DNA of 64,000 bases from Gari tellinella (taxonomy: Eukaryota > Mollusca > Bivalvia > Cardiida > Psammobiidae), in assembly GCA_922989275.2 (NCBI GenBank), contig OV277867.1, positions 43,142,070 to 43,206,069 on the forward strand, written 5' to 3'. Within the stretch, counting starts at the first letter, position 1, and every line of letters starts with the position of its first letter. Under the pieces are notes generated by a model that searched no databases, was not told the origin of the DNA, and saw nothing but the letters and a program-made list of their open reading frames with translations. Position numbers and translations under genes: made by a program. This document shows positions 55,997 through 64,000 of this stretch, one piece after another.

Positions 55997-56370
55997 TAAC
56001 CCTTTCACTGTCAATGAAGCCCAAAGCTCCTTGAACCCATTGCCCGATAGCCTGTTTTTAGTTTTGAAAATAGGTGACTACTTAAAGCAGGTTGAAAGTA
56101 AAGCAGAATGCGCCATATGGCGCATTCTGCTTTACTTTCAGCCTGCTTTAAGCTATTACCTGCTAGAATAAGGAAATTATTAAGTATGACACATATTCAT
56201 TACCGTTTATATTGGAACTATTTTCTTCAGCGGATGAATAAAATGAATGTGCTAAAAGTCGCTTCTATAAGGGAAAGGGTTGAAACAGTTTGCATCCTGT
56301 TCAGAGGCGACTTATGCGGTGTCTGATCAGGATTCAAACTGTTTTACAATCGTTTTGAGATCCCGTCAGT
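55997..56370. mobile_element. Family B element split by a family C insertion
   Basis: TTAACCCTTTCACTGTCAATG at 55997, interrupted at TTGAA. It resumes with ACAGTTTGCATCCTGTTCAGAGGCG...GGTGTCTGATCAGGATTC, a core hairpin, at 56284. Confidence 0.6.
56031..56284 (+). mobile_element. Family C MITE, nested
   Basis: Nearly the same as the copy at 21879 (GCGCCATATGGCGC tip). TTGAA flanks both sides instead of TTAA, giving a visible duplicated target inside a family B element. Confidence 0.8.
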
Positions 56371-56434
56371 CATGCTGCCTGAAATCTAACTTTAAAACGA
56401 CAATCAGACAACACTGTTGACTCAACAATGATCG

Positions 56435-56475
56435 TTTGTAAATAACGAGTATACTCGTCGCTAGGGTTCAAAGTG
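56435..56475. mobile_element. Family D end fragment
   Basis: AATAACGAGTATACTCGTCGC then TAGGGTTCAA, the same end as at 48963. It abuts a family C copy. Confidence 0.4.
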
Positions 56476-56731
56476 TTAACCCATTATCCCGCAAGTACGC
56501 ATTTTCATGCGGTTAATTAATTGCAGAAAATTTAATAGTTCCAATTTATATGTAGTCATGAATATGAAAGATAAGAAATATTTCCTATAGTCTAGCGGGC
56601 GATATCTTACATCAGACTTAAGGTAACGGAGACTACTCCTTAACTTAAGGCGCACTCATCTCTACTTTTAATCTGCTTTAAGTTACTACCTGTCTTCAAT
56701 ATTAGAAACCTGCTATGGGATAAAGGGTTAC
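56476..56731 (-). mobile_element. Family C MITE, hairpin degraded
   Basis: TTAACCCATTATCCCGCAAG left, CTATGGGATAAAGGGTTAC right. The stem survives only in part (CCTTAACTTAAGGCGCAC; TTTTAATCTGCTTTAAG). Confidence 0.6.
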
Positions 56732-57039
56732 AGCAGCTGATTATTCCATTACATCTGATGATAAAAAGTTGGAGTATTTTTATTGGCAGACACTTTTGTT
56801 GTTAATCGTCAGTTTTTACACCCCTCTTCTGCAATACTTTGTCGTTTAGGGAAAGTCAGAGTATATATATTGCTGTTATTCTGAGAAACATGTCATCCAC
56901 GTGTAAACAACTTGGATCCAGATGAGATACCAAATTACTAGACGTCTTATTTCGAACCTAACTACATGTAAATTACCTATGCGTCTATAGCATTCTGTAG
57001 GTGACATCCTTTTGGGTATTTCTTTTGTTGCAGAGATTA

Positions 57040-57379
57040 TATAGTGTCCCCTCCCTACAGCGGCCCTCCTAACAACGACTCTCTCCTTACAACGACCCTT
57101 GCCACAGTTCCCTAATCAGGACAATTATATCTAACGCTTTTACTGCTGTAATATATTCTGCTTTAAGTTGTCATCTGCTGTTTTTCTCAAAGTTACATAA
57201 TGGACAATTTGACAGAACAAAACTAGATGACGAGTGACAAACAGCTTGAAGCAAGATCAGACGCTGCGTTACGCTGTTTGCAAATGTAAACCAATGTCCC
57301 TCCCTACAACGACTTCCTCCGAACAACACACACACTTTTTGTCTCCCGCTGGGTGTCGTTGAAGAGAGTGAGCGCTGTA
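57040..57379. mobile_element. Family F MITE
   Basis: Left TAGTGTCCCCTCCCTACAG, CTCCTTACAACGACCC; right TCCCTCCCTACAACGAC, CGTTGAAGAGAGTGAGCGCTGTA. The centre has CAGCTTGAAGCAAGATCAGACGC + TGCGTTACGC, a shortened core. Confidence 0.65.
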
Positions 57380-57399
57380 CCTATTTATTGTCACTTGCA

Positions 57400-57465
57400 A
57401 AGAGTTTGAATCGCGATAAGACGCCATTTAACTCGACACATAATTAGAATCTAAACCGGTTGACA
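57400..57465. repeat. Worn core hairpin
   Basis: AAAGAGTTTGAATCGCGATAAGACGCC...GACACATAATTAGAATCTAAACCGG; weakly paired. Confidence 0.35.
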
Positions 57466-57530
57466 TTCGTATCTATAAAAGAAAAAGATACAAATGCAGA
57501 CACCAATTTGAGAGCAGACGATTTCATATA

Positions 57531-57735
57531 CATGGGAGAAAACGTTATTCTTTCCCAATAAATTCGTTTACGCTTTAACTATTATTATCATTGCAAACAG
57601 TTTGGAGCCAGATCAGACGCCGGGTTACCCGGCGTCTGATCAGGCTCCAAACTGTTTGTCACCAAGATAAACATGAATTATCAGAATCGTCCAAAACTTG
57701 TTCTTTTCTACGTCTGCGTTTCGTTTGCATTTGTA
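57531..57735 (+). mobile_element. Family A MITE, right end lost
   Basis: CATGGGAGAAAACGTTATTC and a hairpin reading GGGTTACCCGG instead of GGGTAACCCGG. The match ends after CGTCTGCGTTTCG. Confidence 0.8.
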
Positions 57736-58080
57736 ATTGGCCGGATAAAACCCCAGCTGAATCAGCATAGAGAAATTATAGTGTGACAGAAGCTAATTGT
57801 CAGGAAAAAAACAGTAAATTTCCAACAAGATACAAAAGAATAACTGTTATTTTCCGACCGAATGTCAGAAATTATATACTCATGCCTGCCATTTAAAATA
57901 ATAACAGGAGACCACCATTAGAGTGATATTTGACGTTATCATAGCCATTTTATGTTGTTTTCGCTTCCACAATCAATTAGAGGGGGAACCTGATTATAAC
58001 GGGTTATGCTAGCTTGGCTAAAAGCAATACCTCTATTAACCTTTTAATTGAGTATAATTTTCATTTAGATTTGATACTAT

Positions 58081-58192
58081 TTCAACCCTTTCACTGCTTT
58101 CGCTAGATGACATTTGTATTTTCAAATAGTTTGGATCCTGATCAAACGCCGAGTTACTCGGCGTCTGATCTGAATCCAAACTGTTTGACGAT
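58081..58192. mobile_element. Family B fragment with near-perfect hairpin
   Basis: TTCAACCCTTTCACTGC left. CAAATAGTTTGGATCCTGATCAAACGCCGAG pairs with CTCGGCGTCTGATCTGAATCC. The right end is unclear. Confidence 0.55.
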
Positions 58193-58522
58193 CATATATA
58201 TAAATATACCTTCAGTCGGAACGCATTTAAATGTCCTATACATGAAAAAAATAAAAGCAAGCATCATTTTAAGCAGGAGGTATCCTAGAGAAAAAGTGAA
58301 CAGTTATATATAGCCGCTAAAATGAATAAGAGTGTTTAGGGAACGCGAAAGCCCTATTGTAATATCCAAAGGCGTAATTAAAGTAATTGACTAAATGAAC
58401 GAGAAGGGCAATAATTACACGACAGCGTTGATAATTAAATTCATAACACACTGATGTAACCAGATGGTAACGGTAACGTGAGTAAAAACTTTAGTCTTCT
58501 GTATTCATTTATCAAAATGACA

Positions 58523-58769
58523 TTTTACCCTTTCTCGCAAAATTAATCGTGAGGGTTTTCCCCCTTCACCGTTATGTTGTCGTCTGCTTCAATATTGATG
58601 TCTGCAATATCATTTCAAAGTTATATTTACGGTATTATAACTTAAGGAGTGTTGATAGGCGTGTCAAACAGTTTGGGTCCTTCTCAGACGCCAGACTATA
58701 CGGCATCTGACCTGGATCTAAGCTGTTTGCAACATCGACTTTATAAGATTTCGGCAGGGAAAGGGTTAA
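58523..58769. mobile_element. Family B MITE
   Basis: TTTACCCTTTCTCGC left, GGGAAAGGGTTAA right; GTCGTCTGCTTCAATATTG shared with 379 and 49533. The hairpin CAGACGCCAGACTATACGGCATCTGAC is imperfect. Confidence 0.65.
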
Positions 58770-58931
58770 CCCTAATAAGGTGTAGCTTTACCGTCTGCTT
58801 TAAGAATATTGTCTTCGTATTCATGTTACAGTTATATAAAAACAACACCGAACAGTTTGCATCCTGAATAGCGTACATTGTAACTCAGAGCCTGGTCTGG
58901 ATGCAAGCTGTTGAGAAATGCGCCTTTAGTA

Positions 58932-59247
58932 GCCAGTACTGAATCTTATTAAATTAACAATTTTTGCGATTCGCTTGCAATTCGATGGCAATTCGATGGC
59001 GATTCGCTTGCGATTTCAAAATACTAATTTACCCTCGGATAAGTTTTCTTGAGTGGTGTATCTCACAAATGTTCGCAAATATGCCTTCGTTAATTTTTTC
59101 GATTCCATTTTTGTCACAACCGCTTCTGAAAATTCGCGTTAAAGTATTCAAACGTAGGATTAGTTTTTTGAAGCGCCCGATTCGATGGCAATTCGATGGC
59201 AATTCGCTTGCGATTATCAATTTAATTTAATAAGGTTCAGTACTGTA
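58932..59247. mobile_element. ~310-bp element with TTCGATGGCAA repeats in its inverted ends
   Basis: CAGTACTGAATCTTATTAAA mirrors TTTAATAAGGTTCAGTACTG. Just inside each end, ATTCGATGGCA is repeated in tandem (58980-59000; 59180-59200). A right TA is present; the left flank is GC. Confidence 0.75.
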
Positions 59248-59254
59248 GCATGTA

Positions 59255-59503
59255 TACAGTGGAGAATCTGTTATTCTTTCCCAATAAACGCGTTCACGCT
59301 AAAACTATAATTTGCAGTGCAAACAGTTTGGAGCCAGATCAGACGCCGGGTAACCCGGCGTCTGATCAGGCTCCAAACTGTTTGCCACCAAGATAAACAA
59401 GAATTATCAGAATTGTCCAAAAGTTGTTCTTTTTACGTTTTAGCCATTTGCGTTTGCGTACGTTTGCGTTTAAACGGGAAAGAATAACAGATTCTCCACT
59501 GTA
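59255..59503 (+). mobile_element. Family A MITE (249 bp, full length)
   Basis: TA at both ends, 7 bp after the preceding element. One base is missing at TTCTTTTTACG; ACGCGTTCACGC is private. Confidence 0.92.
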
Positions 59504-59523
59504 ACAGGAATGGTTATGCAAAT

Positions 59524-59715
59524 ACAGTGGAGACGACGTTTTTCTGCCCCGTTCAAAACGCAAACGCATTGCACTGAAAAGACAAATTCGTAACAATTCT
59601 GAATGTTCATTTTAATCTGAATGTCAGAGTCTTATCTCACTCCAAAGAGTTAACAACAGAAATAATAGATTTAGCGTAAACACGTTTATTGGGCAAGAAA
59701 AAATCCCTTTACCAT
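59524..59715 (-). mobile_element. Worn family A copy, hairpin mostly lost
   Basis: TACAGTGGAGACGACG and CCCCGTTCAAAACGCAAACGC left; TAGCGTAAACACGTTTATTGGGCAAG right; only ACTCCAAAGAGTT remains between. Confidence 0.55.
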
Positions 59716-59730
59716 TAGACTGTTAAACTT

Positions 59731-59902
59731 GCCCTGTGTTCATTAGCACGAACTCTAGCGAACCTCTCATTGCGAACTTCTCTGCTCGGGGCGAACCATA
59801 GGTGGCGTGAACAGGAGAAAGAGACAAAACCATGCAATGCTGAAGCCACGTGGAGGCTCGAAACGAACTTTTCGCTTAAGTTCGCGCTAACAAACACAGG
59901 GC
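59731..59902. mobile_element. ~170-bp inverted-repeat element
   Basis: GCCCTGTGTTCATTAGCACG mirrors CGCGCTAACAAACACAGGGC; CGAACTCTAGCGAA mirrors TTCGCTTAAGTTCG. There is no gene inside. Confidence 0.65.
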
Positions 59903-60148
59903 TGCTATGTGTCCAGAACAAGGCGCTGATTAACTTGCAAGCAACACAGATTCATCAAATTGTTTCTAAAATGGTTTGTCATACATGTACTACTGTTCTG
60001 GTTGGTTAACATGCCATGGTACATGTCACTATGTTCTGATCGTGCCGAGGTACATTCAAACGTGTTTGATTGACGTTTGTCTGTGCATGCTACTATTAAA
60101 TTCTGTTTCGTCCGTTTCATAAAGCGCTGATTGGTAAACATATAGAGC

Positions 60149-60697
60149 ATAACTGGGTTTTTTCAGCGTTAGATAGAAATTTAATCCATTGAGTGAACAC
60201 CAGACGTTATATTTTCACGAGTGGCGAAGCCACGATTGAAAATATAACAGTATGATGTTCACGAAATGGATTGAATTCTATCTTACACTGAACAAATACA
60301 GTTATTCTATTTTTTATGCTTTTAAGCCACTTTTTAAAAGGATTTTTTTGACAATTTAAAGCGAAAGTACATTATTTATCACGTGTTGAGCCCCAAGTTT
60401 TAAATCGAATACATGTGCGTGACAGTTGGCGGTACAATGACGTCACTTATTCATTGAATTGACGTCAACGGAATTAAGTCGTTACTTTCGATCTGGATTC
60501 GTGTTCTTCCGATGAGTGGTTCGCGACAAAACGAACTGCCGGAATTGAACGGTAAGACACGATTGACTACAGTTCTTGGGAAGCCTTACGGGAAAAACTC
60601 ATAAAAGAAACACGCGCGACGATAATCCCACTGCTTGAAGCAGTGGATTATCAAGTGATAATCCACTGCTTTTCCCGGTAATCCATCGAAAAGCATA
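60149..60697 (-). mobile_element. Family I element, copy 2
   Basis: Inverse of 35808-36548 without its ~255-bp insertion. The terminal palindrome (60149-60306) has tip GAGTGGCGAAGCCACGATTG. The other end holds a second inverted repeat, CCACTGCTTGAAGCAGTGG near 60632 with TGATAATCCACTGC. Confidence 0.75.
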
Positions 60698-61833
60698 AAT
60701 AAAATTATATATTCTCATATAAACTTACTCTTAGCTAGTAGACTGCTGTGTGTACCTGTATTTCTTCTCCAAATTTCGTCTAGCTGGAGAAGTATATCAT
60801 ATGGGTACCCAGCATTATTGTTGGCAAAAATGAACCAAGTATTTTATTTTTAAATTTTGTATCCTATTTGGTAGAGTTTGGTAAATACCTGTATACTTTC
60901 CTCTTCCATGTACATGTAACCTCGATACTACTTGATAGTTATTATAACACATCAATATACACATTGAAATAGTAAACTCGAGGCAGCATAGACTATGATT
61001 AGAGGCCGAGTTACATGTACCTAGGAACTGATCACGATCTAAACTGTCAGGTGATACGTATGACTATATATGGAACACATTTTAGTTAACATCTGTTTGT
61101 TCATAAGAAACACTTTTTATTTAGGCTTAATTATAAATTATAAAAATTTCAAATGAATTTGCGTATTCCCAACTAATGACCTCTCTATAGATATGTATGT
61201 TTTCTATTTGTATAAATGTTAATGCTGTCCACGGTAGTGGACCTTATACAGATATATTTCAATAAAGTTTCAAAGTTTCGATTTCTAAGTGTTGAACAAG
61301 TAAAATACTAGTTAATCCGAATGATAACCTTTGAAACTATTTGACAGCTTAATGCAGAACAAAGGTAATGAAGAACGCTCATGAGGTCACTGCATAACTC
61401 TTGACCTGTACTAATCTACCTTTGGCTCAGAGTACATACGATCCAGATAGAGAACATGAAACGTTTTACCCTGCTCATAACATGTTTATTAAGTATTGCT
61501 ATGATAATTAACACCGATTCCAACATTCGATGATTTTTTGTGTCCGTGGCGTCGAACGTAGACCAATCTCTTCTGAACCGGTTAACCTATAACGAGGCGT
61601 CTGGTTTAGATCTAAATAGTACATGTATCAGTATCCAAGTTTTTTCCGTTATATCGAATGAATGTTCAGATATCGACGTCGCCAGCTTTAAACAATTATT
61701 GTCGCCTGTTCTTTATCTTTTAAATTTAAATTTTAAGGTTTTTCAACTTAGAAAGCATATTCGCATGTAAAAATGGAAATATCACGATATAATAACGATG
61801 GTTATAACAAACGAACGAATTGTGGAAAAAGAG
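60698..61833. other. No gene recognised
   Basis: A possible retroposon 3' end near 61190-61285 (TTCAATAAAGTTTCAAAGTTTC) and a worn core near 61000. Nothing coding was seen. Confidence 0.35.
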
Positions 61834-62052
61834 TTAAACCATTCACTGTCTTACCCCGAGTGCAGTGGTTATTTGCAAAACAGTTTGGATCATGATTAGA
61901 CGCCGCGTTACGCGGCGTCTCATCAGAATCCAAACGTTTTGATATTCATTTCAACATTTCCTACGTCAAAATACCTACGTTTTAAATTTGATAAATACAA
62001 GTAGATCTAGACGATAATTGATTACAACTGATAAAGTCATGGCAATGAAGGT
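61834..62052. mobile_element. Family B MITE, hairpin well kept
   Basis: TTAAACCATTCACTGTC left. Hairpin CAAAACAGTTTGGATCATGATTAGACGCCGCG / CGCGGCGTCTCATCAGAATCC. The right part (GACGATAATTG, CATGGCAATGAAGG) matches 51587-51740. Confidence 0.6.
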
Positions 62053-62423
62053 GTTCAAATAAAGGAAACTACAGCCACATTTTCCAGCAGTCGTTAAGGA
62101 GCGTGACAGAAATTTAAGCAAGTTTTAGATTGTCTAATGCATGTATGGTTTTGTTTAAAGATTTCCTTCATAAGCATACCCATTACTCACTGACGACGTC
62201 ATACTTTCCAAATAAACCAGACGAAACGTGTCGAGAAACTCTCACCAGTCTCCAAACTAGTTCTTCACTCAGATTGAAATAATCTTTGCACAAAACACTG
62301 TAACTTTTAAGATTTGATTGTTGTTTGGTTCAATAGAGAACTCATAACACGCCGCCGACTGTTATCGTAATATCTGCTACATGTAGCACCTTTCTCGCAT
62401 TGTTATTTATTCATTCTAACAAG

Positions 62424-62575
62424 TTCAATCCTAGCGACGACTATACTCGTAATTAACAAACAGGATATATGTAAGGAGTACACTGGTCCTATGAGAACAG
62501 TGAAAACCCTGATCAGAGGGTTCCTCGGGAGCCCTCTGGTCAAGGTCTGCACTGTTTGTATTTTGCAATATATTC
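62424..62575. mobile_element. Family D element
   Basis: GTTCAATCCTAGCGACGACTATACTCG left. The hairpin CCCTGATCAGAGGGTTCC / GGAGCCCTCTGGTCAAGG is followed by TCTGCACTGTTTG. Confidence 0.55.
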
Positions 62576-63130
62576 CAAAAAGATTTATAATTATTTAGAA
62601 ATGCACTAGATAGAATTTGAAATTGGAATTGATCACGAAATGTTCCAGGGCGTGAATGAGTTACATTATGACACAAAATACACAATAATTTAATTTTTGT
62701 TATTAGTTTCCTATGACAATGCGGTAGAATAATGATCATTTTAAGCAATAATTATCTCACAGTCTGCCAGTGACACTGTGTAACTTGTCCAATTTGTAGC
62801 TAGCAATTGTTGGCTTTAACGAGATTTTTTGCAAATAACGGAACACGAAACATAAAAAAATTCCATGATTTATATCGTTGTTTTAATACTTAATCACTAT
62901 GAATTCATATTTCAAGCCTTTGAATATAATTGACTCAAAGAAACACAGTATGATTCTTGCCATTGAAACTAAGATGATTTGCAAGGATAGAGCACAGTGG
63001 CGAAGGCGCTATTTTTCCTAATTTTTTACGTATACGCATTCGTCATAACACAATGACAACGATGTCTGCCAGATCATACGACTGAAAAAACGGCGTCTGA
63101 CCCGGCGTTTGCAACTGAGATAAAATAAAT
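62576..63130. other. No gene recognised
   Basis: AT-rich. A worn family A-like fragment lies near 62994-63110 (CACAGTGGCGAAGGCGCTATT, GATCATACGACTG, CGGCGTCTGACCCGGCG). Confidence 0.35.
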
Positions 63131-63132
63131 TG

Positions 63133-63382
63133 TACAGTGGAGAATCTGTTATTCTTTCCCAATAAACGCGTTTACGCTAAAACTATTATTTGCAGGGCAA
63201 ACAGTTTGGAGCCAGATCAGACGCCGGGTAACCCGGCGTCTGATCAGGCTCCAAACTGTTTGCCACCAAGATAAACATGAAATATCAGAATTGTCCAAAA
63301 AATGTTCTTTTCTACGTTTTAGTGCTTTGCGTTTGCGTACGTTTGCGTTTAAACGGGAAAGAATAACAGATTCTCCACTGTA
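63133..63382 (+). mobile_element. Family A MITE (250 bp, full length)
   Basis: TA at both ends, close to consensus; GCAGGGCAAAC is private. Confidence 0.93.
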
Positions 63383-63759
63383 AGACACTTTATTGAATAG
63401 ACTCAGGGTCAGGACTATGCATTATTGTATGTTTTAGAAAAATCACAACTTCTCAGGAGCAGCAAACAACTGTATCAAAACTTTGAAAACCTTTACTTTA
63501 TTCCCGTGCCTTCTTTTGGTATTGTTAAAAAGTAAGATGCCAGTTTTGGAAATAAGTACATGATATAACGTTTAAACAAATAAGATCAAGTTGTGCAAAA
63601 CTGTCGCTTAAATGATTCTGCAGTTGGCTACTTAATGTAGGACAAACTAAATGCATACCGCCCCAAAAGGAAGTATTACAATTGTTTCAGTCTGTATTAA
63701 ACAGCCAATTGTCTACCAATGTAGGAACTACAGGAACGCATCAGACTGCGAAAGCTACT

Positions 63760-64000
63760 TACAGTGTTCCCTCTCTACAACGGCCCTCCGAACATCGATT
63801 CCCTCCTTACAACGACCATTGCCGCTGTTCCCAAAACATTATAATTATGTCCAACCTTTTCACGGCTGCAATATAGTCTTCTTGAAATTGTCGTCTGCTG
63901 TTTTTCTCAAATTTACATATCAGACATTTTGACAGAAAAAAACATAATGACGAGTGGGCGTCTGATCTGGATTCAAGCTGTTTGCAAATGTAGGCCAATT
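63760..64000. mobile_element. Family F MITE, cut by the window end
   Basis: TACAGTGTTCCCTCTCTAC, CCTCCTTACAACGACC left; a core remnant GGGCGTCTGATCTGGATTCAAGCTGTTTG at the end. The right repeat is outside the window. Confidence 0.65.

Noticed and set aside
916..63382. Recurring small frames translating QTVWSQIRRRVTRRLIRLQT on both strands
   Set aside because: They are translations of the family A palindrome and its arms. The palindrome yields similar peptides on both strands, frames are not conserved beyond the repeat, and there is no gene-like context.

Overview
The window looks like an AT-rich, intron-rich, transposon-laden invertebrate nuclear genome, most likely a bivalve or other mollusc. 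The only gene I can support is a neuropeptide precursor of the molluscan FVRIamide (FxRIamide) type. I cannot name the species from the sequence.

Region 1 (about 2.0-10.3 kb, minus strand) holds this one gene. Three coding exons (10279-9475, 5146-5033, 2840-2149) join in frame through two phase-1 introns into a predicted 536-residue prepropeptide. It has a signal peptide and 13 amidated FVRI/FIRI/FIRL units between Lys/Arg processing sites. The middle exon is 114 bp (38 codons), in phase at both ends, and its first half nearly duplicates the end of exon 1, so it could be skipped without breaking the frame. The 4.3-kb intron 1 carries two blocks of the same ~30-bp minisatellite and a 666-bp inverted-repeat element. 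A candidate polyadenylation signal lies about 110 bp past the stop codon. The promoter and any further 5' exon lie above 10300 and were not identified.

Region 2 (10.3-64 kb) has no recognisable protein-coding gene. It is a dense, nested collection of small non-autonomous elements. The dominant one, called family A here, is a MITE that measures 250 bp including a TA at each end. It has ~26-bp terminal inverted repeats starting CAGTGGAGAA and a central ~64-bp hairpin. Nineteen copies are 249-251 bp long and nearly identical, and there are many older remnants. Family B has CCC...GGG ends, usually flanked by TTAA. Family F has long inverted repeats starting CAGTGTTCCCTC. Both carry versions of the same central hairpin. 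Family C (252 bp, TTAA-flanked) has a different hairpin centred on GAATGCGCC, and a similar layout occurs inside the TA-flanked family E element. Family D resembles the others but has a GAGGGCTCC hairpin. The family letters are mine, not database names.

Other items are a 695-bp GC-rich inverted-repeat element at 18.3-18.9 kb, a 498-bp element at 20.7-21.2 kb, two opposed copies of a larger element at 35.8-36.5 and 60.1-60.7 kb, several isolated long palindromes, a tRNA-derived SINE at 45.6-45.9 kb, microsatellites and two long poly-G runs. The most unusual pattern is that one hairpin core sits inside transposon families whose ends would need different transposases, with base changes matched on both arms.
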